From Chlorokybus atmophyticus (Eukaryota > Streptophyta > Chlorokybophyceae > Chlorokybales > Chlorokybaceae), in contig RHPI01002503.1 in NCBI GenBank assembly GCA_009103225.1, positions 1,231,987 to 1,295,986 of the forward strand: a stretch of 64,000 bases of DNA. The letters are read 5' to 3'. Positions 31,498 to 43,700 of this stretch are shown here, one piece after another (the first letter of the stretch is position 1; each line of letters begins with the position of its first letter). Under the pieces are notes generated by a model, which was not told the DNA's origin, did no database searches, and was given only the letters and a program-made list of their open reading frames with translations. The translations under genes and the position numbers were made by a program.

Positions 31498-33605
31498 TTA
31501 GTTGGGACTGTCCACAACCAGCCCTGGGCAAGTGTAATAGCAGCAGGATTTGACTCCCCATGTGTTGTCGAGGTCCTGCACTGTCTTCTCCTTGGTCGGC
31601 CAGCCAGCATCAAGCTGCGTGTAGCCAAAGCACTTTTGCACTTGGTCACGGGTGCTCACACCCTTGTCGCTGCGCTGGTAGATGCGCACATGCTCTATGC
31701 GGAACTCGGAGTTCTGTGTTCAAAACATGTTTGAAGACAAGCCGTTGCAAGCGGTTGATAACGACAACCAGCACCTTGTATGCAACTTCATTTTGACTGG
31801 CAACCACACATTTTGACTGGCGACCACACATCTATTCGTTCTGAGCAAACATCAGCAAAAGCTGCTAATACCTGCCAGGTGGGACTCGCAGTTGGTCCCC
31901 CAAGGTAGCAACCGCCAACAGCCAGATTCAATATAAGGTAGAAAGGCTGGTCGAATGGCTCACGCCAACGTGTGTAGCGTTTCTGCAGCACACCATGTCA
32001 CCCAAGCCGGGCAACGCAAATGTATGCGTGGGTAGAAACACATGACAGCAATACACACCTGCTGAGTGTAGTTTACACAAGCGCGCTTCTTGATTGAAGG
32101 CGGGTTGAGCACCTGGTTTAGGGACTGGCGATGGTACACTGTGCCGTCAACATACCACACAATCTGGTCCAATCCCCACTGCATCCAGCACAACAAGAAG
32201 CTCAGCTACAAACTCAAGTGAGCTTCAGGCATGCAGTGCACTCGACACTATGTAGAGGACCCTTGCTTTTACAACAGCCAGACTCTACTTACCTCCACAG
32301 CAAAGGTGTGGTAACCATCTGAGAAGTCAGGAACGCGTGAAAATGACGTTGGCCCGCTGGTGTAGTAGTACTGAAAGACAACAGTAACGGTGAAAACCAA
32401 CAAGCAAGCGCAAACAACTTCCATATATCCACTGTCATGACGTACCTGATACGGCCACCTGTCTCCATAAATCAAAGTCGCTTGGACACTCTTGGAAAAC
32501 TGGCCCCTGAAAGATAGGACATCAGCAAGACAAGTCTTGTTGGACGCTTGCATCGCCAAACATTTTTCCAGACATCCCCGATGACAATATGGTAGCTTAC
32601 TTGTACTCCATGATGTCTGCACATGCAGGACAAAGGGTCAGACACACCGTACAGTTTAGTACAGACTGCTAGCAGTCCTACAACCGACATCAACCAGTTC
32701 AGGTACCACACCACAGAATCAACACTACGACAGATGTCTTGGCAACTGGCGCAGGACATTACCTAGCTCGCCGGATGTGCTCCAGCCTCCATACGGTGAT
32801 GGTGGCTGCCAACACTCACAATTGCCATCAGAAACACAACCCAACACGACAAGACAGTGCATGTGTTCCAAGGTGAAGAAACTTCAACAGGTTCGCACCT
32901 TGGGAAGCATCCAGATGGCAGGCCACAGTCCCTTCCCCTTTGGCAGCTTTGCACGGACTTGGACGCGCCCATATGTGATTGACTTGGAGAACTTGGTGTT
33001 GATGCGCGTGGACGTGAAGTGGTGGTACTCATACTCCTCCTTGCGTGCTTTCAACACCAGCTGTCCACCGCCAGACTGCAAGAACAGCACACATGCGTCA
33101 CATCAGCATGCAAGCAGACAGCAAGAAGCACACACAATTCAAGCGCCCAACAATGACTGACAGAGCCGCTACCTGATCAACGAACAGGTTGCTGGCTCTA
33201 CCAGTGTAATACTCCAACTCGCAGTTGTCGGGGTTTGCACCTTCCTGCAGCAGAAAGACATATCAAGCTGTGCACTCAGCTTGGCCATGCGCAAGCTGCC
33301 TTGAACGGCAGAATACATGCAAGCGAAATGTTGCCAAATCAACTACAACTACATCTCTGATTGCAGGCATACATACAGGCGCAGTGCTGAGGATGAAACC
33401 CACAGCTCACGTCAACAAACCACTTGGACGTGTCCAGCCGGTCGCCACGGAACTCATCGCTAAACACCAGTTTCCAAGGACAGCCCGCAGGCGGCACCGG
33501 GCTGGCAGGATCCACCGCCGCCGTCGCCGCCAGCACCACCTGCACCACGACCAGAAGCAGGGCAAGCACCTGCCCCACCACCGGCGACATGCCTACGGCC
33601 GCCAT
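31498..33605 (-). CDS. Secreted glycoside hydrolase family 16 glucanase
   Basis: Ten exons (33377-33605, 33173-33240, 32899-33075, 32763-32805, 32601-32616, 32446-32506, 32293-32370, 32059-32178, 31872-31982, 31498-31713) give 372 residues in consistent phase. A signal peptide (VVGQVLALLLVVVQVVLA) is followed by WKLVFSDEFRGDRLDTSKW, VQVRAKLPKGKGLWPAIWML, YGGWSTSGELDIMEYKGQ, GYHTFAVE, DQIVWYVDGTVYHRQ and PFYLILNLAVGG. These are the GH16 beta-jelly-roll hallmarks. The catalytic E-x-D-x-x-E is Glu171, Asp173, Glu176, split between a 43-nt exon and a 16-nt exon. GH16 enzymes with this laminarinase-like motif cleave beta-1,3 or beta-1,3(4)-glucans outside the cell or in the wall by a retaining mechanism. 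Exon 2 could alternatively start at 33244, but that acceptor creates a stop with this exon 1 end. Confidence 0.9.
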
Positions 33606-34542
33606 CGCCGACACCAACAAGCTGCGTTCTACGACAACCCAAGCTCAAGTACACTCCGTCCTCACGCGTAGCTATCGGCGCGCTGGCGCGCTCTGTCGCC
33701 GCCGCTATGGCGGTCATTATGGTGAGCGTGGTTGACATGATCAAGCTTGTCGCCCGGGACACGGCATGCGGCGAAGCAGCGTGGCGCCAAGTGTCGCACC
33801 ACTGAGCGCATTGGCGCACTCGCACAAGCGCGTAAGATACGAGGCGCACAAGCAGTGCGGCCCCTGGCTCTTCCCGAACCACATACGAAAAAAAGCTGCT
33901 AAAAAGGAACTTCCGTGTGCCGGTAGGCCTACCAGGCCTACTTCACCCACTCGCACTGTGAGTCACACATGTGATTCCTTGTTATTCCATCAACCAGCGC
34001 GTTGACTGCGACGCTTAACCAGGATCCGGCTCTCCCGCTTCCAAGCACAGCCAGGGTGGATCCACCTGCGGGCAGCCACTTCGACTGCAAGCCAAATTAA
34101 GACCGGAGCTTCAGCTCACTGATAGCTTCACCAACGGAGTGATTCTCCTGCATCGACGCACCCTAAGCCCGCTGTCGGTGAACTAAAGCTCCAGCGGGTC
34201 GGACGAGGTGCAGGCGGTTTGGTGCTATTGCAGGCGAAATGACATTAGCGGCGCAGGAGTGACGGCGGATAAAATACATTACAAAAAGCCGTATGAATCC
34301 TTCTATCTCAGTTAACTTGACCGGGGATTGAGGGTTTGGTTGGGGTTGGGAGTTTGCCGGCCGCACACACTGAGCTCCACAGGCTGGCTGGCAGGCAAAA
34401 TTGAGGATAGACATCGGTTGCAGCAGCTAGCCGCTTGACGAAAGTGCAGCGGCGGAAAAGGAGGTGAAGGAGGACGAAGACAAGGGCAAGGAGGGGCAGG
34501 AGGTGAAGGACAGGCGTCGGTGTTGGGAAGGGGCGAGTCAAC
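33606..34542. promoter_or_regulatory. Divergent intergenic region, GH16 / transketolase
   Basis: The 937 bp between the two start codons must hold both promoters. No conserved box stands out. A short palindromic TAGGCCTACCAGGCCTA occurs at about 33926-33942. Open frames on both strands here have no domain support. Confidence 0.45.
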
Positions 34543-37418
34543 ATGGCCGCCGCCATGGCAGCTGCTGCCGTCAGCGTTGGTGCAGTGCAGACGGCGACCG
34601 CCGCCGCCGCGTCCTGCGCGGTGCGGCCGGCTCGCCAGCCCGCCCGCGCCGTCTCCGCCTACACCGGCCTGCGCAAGGATGCCCGCCTTGCGGCCCCCGC
34701 GCTCAGCGCCAAGAAGCAGAGCTCCCGCGCCGCCTCCCGCCGCCTCGATGCCCAGGCCACCGCCGCTGTCGAGGCGCCCGCGGAGACCGACCAGGCCGTC
34801 ATGGAGAAGGCCATCAATGCCATTCGCTTTCTGGCCATTGATGCCGTGCAGAAGGCCAACAGGTCAGTTCAAACCCTTGCATTGCGCGGGCAGTAGTCTG
34901 CTCTTGACATGAGATCATGCTACGCCCATCACGCCATGCATTCCTGCTGCTCACGTGTGTTTGACATTGATATCTTCTATGTGCAGTGGTCATCCTGGCT
35001 TGCCCATGGGTTGTGCCCCGATGGGTTACATCCTGTACAACGAGGTGATGAAGTTCAACCCCAAGAACCCCTACTTCAGCAACAGGGACCGCTTCGTGCT
35101 GTCCGCTGGACACGGATGCATGCTCCAGTACGCCCTGCTGCACCTCACCGGCTACGACTCAGTCAAGGTAAGACATCTAGCTGCGATATTTGTTCTTGTC
35201 TGCATGGGCGCAGAGATCATTGCAGCAAGTGGAAATCAATGCACAATGACTTCATTGCGTTGGTCAGCTGTATTGATATTCTCGCTTGCCTCCTGCAAGG
35301 TTTTAACTACAGCCAGTGTTGTATGTGTGTTGTTGATGTTATTTGTATTTGCAGACTGAGGATCTCAAGCAGTTCCGCCAGTGGGGCAGCAAGACCCCTG
35401 GCCATCCTGAGAACTTCGAGACCCCGGGTGTTGAGGTCACCACTGGTAAGCTGCGCGCATGTTGTCTAATTCACTCCGCTTGTGGCGATATCCGTATGCA
35501 ACTCGACATGTGTATCGACATGTGTATTGACCTGACTAGTACATTGCCAGCAATAGCTGCTCCGCGCAGCGACTGTAGGTTGATGATTGCTATGCTCCGT
35601 CTGCCCTGGATTCTTGTGGCTGATTGTGTTTTCGTGCAGGTCCTCTTGGTCAGGGTATCGCCAATGCTGTCGGTCTGGCTGCTGCTGAGAAGCATCTTGC
35701 AGCTCGGTACAACCGCCCCGGCCACAACATCATTGACCACTACACCTACTGCATTCTGGGTGATGGTTGCAACATGGAGGGTGTGTCGAACGAGGCCGCT
35801 TCCCTCGCTGGCCACTGGGGCCTGGGCAAACTCATCTGTCTGTATGATGACAACCATATCTCTATTGATGGTCACACCGACATTGCATTCACAGAGGATG
35901 TGTCTGCGCGCTTCGCGGCTCTGGGCTGGCATGTGCAGCATGTGCCCAATGGCAACAATGACTACGACAGCATCCGCAACGCCATTGAGAAGGCCAAGAA
36001 GGTGACTGACAAGCCTTCTTTCATCAAGGTCACCACCATCATTGGTTACGGCTCGCCCAACAAGGCTGACTCGCACGATGTTCATGGAGCTGCTCTGGGT
36101 GACAAGGAGGTTGCTGCCACTCGCGAGAACCTCGGTTGGCCCTATGCGCCTTTCGAGGTCCCAGAGGACGTGAAGAAGCACTACGGCAAGAAGGTTGACC
36201 AGGGCGCTGCCATTGAGGCCGCATGGAACAAGGCCTACGACGCGTACAAGAAGGAGTTCCCCGAGGAGGCTGCCGAGTACTCACAGCTGCTAAAGGGAGA
36301 TCTGCCCGCCGGTTGGGAGGCAGCTCTGCCCGTCTACACCACTGAGAGCAAGGCTGATGCTACCCGCAACCTGTCACAGACCTGCCTGAACGCCCTCGCC
36401 CCTGTCCTGCCCGGTCTGCTCGGTGGCTCCGCCGATCTTGCCTCCTCCAACATGACTCTCATGAAGATGTACGGCAACTTCCAGAAGGAGACTCCTGCTG
36501 AGCGCAACGTTCGCTTCGGTGTGCGCGAGTTCGGCATGGGTGCCATTGTTAATGGCTTTGCCTTGCACACTCCCGGTCTCATCCCCTACTGCGCCACCTT
36601 CTTCGTGTTCACCGACTACATGCGCGGTGCCATGCGGTTGTCTGCTCTCGCTGAATGCGGTGTGATCTTTGTGATGACCCATGACTCCATCGGCCTCGGT
36701 GAGGACGGCCCCACTCATCAGCCTATTGAGCACCTGGCCTCCTTCCGCGCCATGCCCAACATCCTCACCCTCCGCCCTGCTGACGGCAAGGAGACCGCGG
36801 GCGCCTACAAGATTGCCGTGCAGAATCGCAAGAGGCCGTCCATCCTTGTACTCTCTCGCCAGAAGTTGCAGCACCAGGAAGGCACATCTGTTGACAAGGT
36901 CGCCAAGGGTGGTTACGTTGTCAGCTGCAACTCGCCTGATGGCACCCCAGATGTCCTGTTCATGGGCACTGGATCCGAGCTGGAGATCTGCGAGGCTGCC
37001 GCTCAGCAGATCAGGCAAGATGGTCGCACCGCGCGCGTGGTCTCCATGGTCTGCACAGAGCTCTTTGATGAGCAGCCTCAGGTACCTACCCACAGACTGG
37101 TGCATCTAGTGTTTTGATGTGCTTTAATGTAAGAATGAGATGTATCGTTCTTACACAAGATGATGCCCTATGATGTGGAAATGGCTAACCCAAAGTGCCT
37201 TCCTGCAGTCCTACAAGGACGAGGTGCTGCCTCCCTCAGTGAAGGCGCGCGTCTCACTGGAGGCTGCCTCAACTTTCGGCTGGCACAAGTACGTTGGCGA
37301 TGGTGGCAAGTCGATTGGCGTCGACACCTTTGGTGCTAGCGCTCCGGCCGACCGGATCTACAAGGAGTTCGGCCTCACTGCCGACAATGTGGCTGCCACC
37401 GCCAAGTCACTTCTGTAG
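34543..37418 (+). CDS. TKT: Transketolase, plastid
   Basis: Five exons (34543-34862, 34987-35167, 35355-35445, 35640-37081, 37209-37418) join in phase to give 747 residues. This is the usual length of plastid transketolase with a transit peptide of about 70 Ala/Arg/Ser-rich residues. Family blocks are clear. [18 protein letters not shown] and [18 protein letters not shown] are followed by [14 protein letters not shown], the thiamine diphosphate motif [13 protein letters not shown] (from about 238) with the metal ligand in [25 protein letters not shown], and [19 protein letters not shown] with the catalytic Glu region. The enzyme moves two-carbon ketol units between sugar phosphates in the Calvin-Benson cycle and pentose phosphate pathway, in the stroma. 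The large fourth exon carries most of the protein. The region is GC-richer and strongly C/G-biased at third positions, suggesting high expression. Confidence 0.97.
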
Positions 37419-39751
37419 AACAGTAGCGTAGCGACTGGTCTTCTTTTTGATTAATATGGTATGAACAACACTATCTTGTTGATATAGCAAGCTCGCCCCA
37501 AGCTCATGGGCTCAGTCTGCATTATGGGAATGTGCAGCAAGTACATGTGTTATGGGGTGTGATCTGTTGGGTGTATAGTTCAGTACACTTGCCTTGCTCA
37601 CAATATGTCACTGCCAGTGACTTGTGGAAATGGTGTGCATGTCTGTGTGCATTTGTCTGCTTGTCAGTGGATACAATGTGAACAGGGATATCCTGCATGC
37701 AAGGTCACATATCTATCTTGCTGACATGCCATCAAACAGTAGCAGACAGCACTCAGTCACCCACAATATAACCACTGGGCCAGCTATCAACTGTTTCATT
37801 GTTTGGGTGCCCTTCGGTGAATGATGGTTGTCTGTGCTCTTACTTCTGCCAGAAATTTCTAACCATTACCAGTCTTGCATGGCTCTGCAGATAGTGTAGC
37901 CCTACTTGGCCTGTGTCAGCGGGCAGGCCCGCTCTCGGCTGATTAAGGTAATTCTCAAACGTTGGTGGAGGAATCCATCATTATGGGAAGGCACAGTGTT
38001 CCAACAGTTCAATGGCTGATATGGCAGCCTGTCTTGCAGAACTGTGCATACCAGTAGAGAGGGAATGTACTACGGGTACACCCAATTTGACATAATATAT
38101 AGAGAGTGTGCGACACCCAGCAAAGGTAATGAACATAGGAGAGATAGGCTTGCGCTTATGCCTCGGTAATGCGCTGGTTGATGTTATAGTCCATCTAGCA
38201 TTAACACCATCAATTTGCAATGATAGGTTGCGTACCCGCCTCCTCCCCACCACGGGCATGCACCTTTGCTGCGCAGGTGGTGCTCAAGTCCCATCCTTGC
38301 CGTGTCCTGCCCTGCACTGCTAGTCTTATCAGTAGCGTGGAGTCAGCTGTAAGTGTCTAGTAGGCTGTGCTCTGGGCCCCCCCAAATCGTTTGCTGCTGT
38401 GTAATGTGATTGGCTTGCTTGGTGTTGTGCTACTGCTGCCTTGCACATCACTTGCATTCTAGCGCTTTATGCAGTGCAGGCAAGGTGTACCACATCATTC
38501 GCGAGGCGGACTTTACAGTCAATCACGAGCAGACCAGTTTCATGCCCCCATCGAGTGGAGGAGACACGCAGGCGCCAAATCGACAAGGTGGCGACTACGT
38601 GGGGTTGCCATTGTCAATTGTGCATACATGTAGCTATTTTGGATTGCGAACTTCGCCTGCGGAACGCGCGAGAGTAGCAGCATGACAGGCGGAGCAAGGC
38701 AAGCGGCGGGAGTACCATGATCACCTACTGAACAATGTATACATTACGTCAGTGGCCGCCACAACAGCCACATCCGCAAGCACAGCACGCACAGCACTCC
38801 CCTCGCACCCGCCACCAGCTCTGCCTCTGCTGTTTGCTGCTGCTGCTGTCTTACTCGCCTCCGCCAAGGCCAGTCCTAACACCTAGCGCCCTGTGGTACC
38901 AGGTCCGCCTGCTCTTTGCCCTGTTGCTGTGACCATCTGCTTGCCCTGCTGCTCCATCCCCACCCCGCCACATGCACTGAGCTAGAACACGTAGTTAGGC
39001 TTGTCCCTGAGCCCGCTTCCGGAGATAAGTGCTTGTGGCTGCACTGCTGTGTGTGCGTGCATGTTGCTTGTTGTTATTTTTATGTTCGGAAAGCCCATAT
39101 ATTTCCTCCCGCTGGCGACAGAGACTCACGGGACTTTGACAAGGACTTAACCTCAAGATATGTGCGACATGTGCAAGGCCATGTACAACCGCTGCCCATG
39201 CGGAGGCTGAGCGGCTTCGCTACGCGAGTTTGATGGTGAGTGGCGTGCAGCTTGCGCAAGCCTGAGCGCCCTATTCACAATGCTCTATGGGGAGTAGCGG
39301 CGATGCCATGGTCAGGATCCTTGCATGGTGCCACGGACTACAAAGGAAGAAGTGGCACTGGCAGCGTAGTGTGAACGCTACATAATAGCAGCTGATGTAG
39401 TGTAGTGCTATGTGTGCAAGAATCCAGTGCGGTGATCACAACATGCAAGTAACCGTATGACTTGACCAAACACCCTAGCATGCAACAACGCTCGTCTCAA
39501 TCATGACCTCCGGGCTAGGCACAAACCTTTCAAGCTACCTACTTCAGTACAATATACCTCTCATGCCGTTACTGCTCCAACCCGATCAGTCATGCATGCT
39601 CTCGCTGCCTTGGTTGCTCATGTTGGTTAGTTGCCCCATTGCCATTGCATTGCACGACACATAGCAGCACTTAGGGTTGCGAGTTGGTGCCCCGGTTGTT
39701 ACATCAACTGCCTCTGCTTGCCTTGCTATGTATCTCTGCCGATGCACCAAA

Positions 39752-39788
<37 letters not shown>

Positions 39789-40700
39789 NNNNNNNNNNNN
39801 NNNNNNNNNNNNNNNNNNNNNNNNNNNNNNNNNNNNNNNNNNNNNNNNNNNNNNNNNNNNNNNNNNNNNNNNNNNNNNNNNNNNNNNNNNNNNNNNNNNN
39901 NNNNNNNNNNNNNNNNNNNNNNNNNNNNNNNNNNNNNNNNNNNNNNNNNNNNNNNNNNNNNNNNNNNNNNNNNNNNNNNNNNNNNNNNNNNNNNNNNNNN
40001 NNNNNNNNNNNNNNNNNNNNNNNNNNNNNNNNNNNNNNNNNNNNNNNNNNNNNNNNNNNNNNNNNNNNNNNNNNNNGAGAGGAGGGGACGGGGGCTCCAT
40101 AACACACCACGATCTATACCCTTAGCATGGACCATGATGTGTACGGGGTGCTGGGACATACATGCTGAGCGCATATCCTGCGTGCAGCTGTGATGTACAT
40201 AAATCTCTAGGAGAGAAATCTCAGGAACTAACTGTGGCTAGCCAAACAAAAGTGCACATGTGACTTTAGAGAGTGCAGCTAACCCTCTGCCCAAGGCACA
40301 GAGCAAGAACATACATGCCTGTGGATTTCCACTTCGCATTGTTTGCACATGGCATTCAAATGTTAAGGGCGATCTGCAACAACCAACTTAGCAAAGCTTT
40401 TATTGTGTAGCACTTGGTGCAAGTACAACGTGGATTGGACGCAAAGCTTTTCACGCTGCTAGGTAGCAATGCAACAGCCACGAGATTAATAGTCAAAACT
40501 TGCAGGCTTGCGTCACAGCCTTGCTAGACATACATAAATCTAATCACAACTCGCATCTGGAACCCGACCACCCCACAGCCCAACCACACCCAGTCTATAA
40601 CAACCCCACGCAGGTATGCTCAGACAATGTGACTGTGCAGCACCTGAACACTCCCAGCTGTCTACTAAACACGCGCAACACCCAAAAGGGTAAACACACC
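37419..40700. other. Long stretch without a recognised gene
   Basis: Apart from the transketolase 3' untranslated region I see no supported gene. A frame at 38410-38685 preceded by an acceptor-like GCAG, and a minus frame at 38259-37981, have coding-like composition but no recognisable domain. The assembly gap (39789-40076) lies here and may hide sequence. Confidence 0.5.
39752..40076. other. 37-nt G run and 288-nt assembly gap
   Basis: Thirty-seven consecutive G (39752-39788) run straight into Ns from 39789 to 40076. The run is probably a sequencing or assembly artefact, or a true homopolymer that stopped assembly. Open frames crossing the gap are meaningless. Confidence 0.95.
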
Positions 40701-43700
40701 TCACCCTCCAGGAGGGTGTGAGTTTGATAAGCATTGTGTAAGGGTGGCTTGTTGCTGCTGGGACAGACTGCTCCAAGCGGCCGCCATTGCATCTGGTGGC
40801 AGTGTTTGCTGCAGCTGCCTCAGCAAAGCCACCATTCTTGCAACCACCTTATCAGATGCAAGCTCCGTACCGGCAGCCAGCACCTGTAATGCAACACCCA
40901 GTCAACTCACCTGATCAACTTTGTGTTGTTTGCTGCATCAGAGCTGCACTTACCTCAGCAAAGATAGAAACAATGCGAGGGAGATGCTGCATGGACGGTC
41001 CCAGCAGCTGCGCGTCCTGCTGCTCAACCATTGAGGTCAACTGTTCGTGCACGAGTTGTGCCTCCACCTTGTCGCCCCTTAGTGGCAAGTATGCAAGCCA
41101 CGCTGGTATAACCTGTAAAATGGTTAGATACGATGAGTTGAAGACATGACCAACGCTGCGGGCTTACTATGCATGTCAAAACAACACCACGTAACCACCT
41201 TGCTGACATCAGTTGCATCTCTTTGATACTGGCAAATCTTCCCAACAGCGGATACTGCGTTGTCCGTTGCCATCTCATTGGCACCGCTGCACACAGCGCT
41301 GTCAGATGGCCTGCATCTAACATGACATGACTACAGATAGACACAGATGAAAAGTTTGTGCACCTGCGAGCATCGGGCCGCGAGACAACTGCGTTCAGGC
41401 GCATAAGAATTTCATTGCAGTAAGGCCCGATGTGCTGGCCACTGAACTGGGCGCAGACACCTAGACCATAAACAGAAGCCTGCGCATGATATGATCCACA
41501 TATAAGGTTGGTTGCATTGCGAATGGATGGACTTTAACATGATACGGCGATGATGCTTGCCTGCCGCACGTCCGGATGATCGTCGGTGCTGCCCTCCATC
41601 AATACAGGCATGAATTGCTGCAGGTATTTCAGTGTAGCCTGGTTGTCTGAGCCAAACTCAATGACATCATCCAAGATGCAAATGGCAATCCTCCGCTCAT
41701 TCGGCGTGCAGCTGCATACAGAAGAGTCAGAGGGACAGGTAAATATGCGGCCTGACACTTCGAGCAGAATAGCACACTGTAGCAACCTTGTTTGTAGCAA
41801 AGGTGCAACCATCGGTAGCAGCTCGTCAAAATATGGCAAGAACGAGCTTTTCAATGCCTTTACGAGCGATCCTATGCATTCTCCAACCTGCTCCAACACT
41901 TCATTCTCCAGCTCTGCTTCATCCTGCCAACCAATCACCTCATCAGTCACGCTCCGAGATGTGCATTCATATTCTTGAGCGAGCTTGTCAATACGCCATT
42001 GCTGTATTCTTGCACCTTCAGCATTTCCGCTTCCTCCTCATCAAAACCTTCTGCATGGCGTCGCTTCGCCAAGTCAGCCCTCCGACGCGCACTATCTTCC
42101 AATGTGGCCTGCAGTATACGCCAAAACCGTGTCAAAGCCCACGCGCATCAATGAGCAATCAAAAACAGGTGAACATGCTAGTTGTTCCACTGCAGCTATA
42201 ATAGCACAACTCCCAAGACAGCCCTCATATTTCAGTGTGGCATGGCTGTTACCTGTAGTTGTCGACACATGGCAGCGACCTGTGGCGCATCAATGATGGG
42301 TCCAACAAGCTGAACAACCTCAGCGAGGGCTTCAAGCATGTTGGCGCATATTTCAGTTTCAGGCTCTTTCTCCAATGCTTCAGTAAGTGCGGGGAGAATG
42401 TAATCAGACAGCTGCTTGAGATAAGGCGGTCCTCTGCCACCATCGACACCCTTCTCAATCGCTCGCTTGGAAGACCGCAACAACTCTGGCATGCAAGACA
42501 CGGCTGCCTTGCGCACCTGCAACATTATAAACATCAGCTGGCTGCCAGAGCTGACATGGACAACATGACATAACTTGTATGCTGCCAGTACACTTACTTC
42601 TTCATGAAAGTAGAACTTTAGAAGGGGCACCATAATGGGCGCCACCTGGTCGACAAACGGAAAGAAGCCTTCCTGCAGTTCGTCTGCATAACAGCAAAGC
42701 ATGCTGCAGGCGGTTGCTTTCTCCTCCAGCACGCTGGTGCGGATGCCAATGCGCTTATCACCAATGGTGATGGTCTCAACGGCATCGTCTTCCTCGTCAT
42801 CCTCAACGTCCTCGGCCTCGGTAATAGTCACATCCGGCTTGAGCTGCGCGGACCGTAGCAACGGAGGCATGACAATGCCCATGTAAGGCAAAAACTCCTG
42901 GCCAAGGCATTTACAAAGCCTGGCCCAAGCCTGCAGCATGTAGGATGACGTGGGGTCATCTGGGTCTAGATTGGAGTCCTGCAGCGAAACGAGCACTTCC
43001 ATAACCCGCTTCGCATCATCCCGAAACTTGTCCTTGCCAACAGCCATGCCCACGAGCGATATGCACTCTAGCGACTTGGCTCGCAGCATGCGATGCGCCT
43101 TGTCCGTAGCGTGCACGAGGATGTTGACCAGGAAGGGCATGACAGCATCATAATAGGCGCGAAATTGGGCCTGAGCGCAGTCGGCAACGGACGCAAGCGC
43201 AGTGAGAGCGCCTTCTTGCACGAGCCTCGGCCCGCTGCTGAGCAGACTGAGGAGCCTGTTGATGATGGCGTCGAGGTAAGGCACCACGAGCTCGGCGGGG
43301 CAGTTCTCAGCGAAGTTCACAAGTGCAGCAGCAGCATGCGCTTGCACGCGTGGGGCTCCTGTGTCCTCCATGGCATGAAGCAAAGCGGGCAAGACCTGCA
43401 TTGTCAAAGACACATGCGGGAACTCAGTGTCGTCGCCAGCTTTTCCCCATGCACCATGTACGTGCATGTGTACCAACCTGGGCATGTTGCGATTGCTGCA
43501 GGTCGGGACCCAAGTCTGTACATAGTTGCCCAATGGCGTTGATTGCAGCCCATCGCACACGAGGATGGGGGTCGCTGAACGATGCGAGCACCCAACCGAC
43601 CACAGCCCCCAGCTGCTGCGTCATTATGCGAGAGCAACCTTCCGCGATCTGGGCAAGTGCAAGAAGAGCCGCATGCCTGTGCTGCCATTGCGGGGATCCG

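Noticed and set aside
37981-38685. Possible Helitron or other transposon coding at 38 kb
   Set aside because: Coding-like composition only; no Rep, helicase or transposase motif could be recognised.
39586-40193. Long open frames spanning the N gap
   Set aside because: They exist only because Ns and a poly-G run contain no stop codons.
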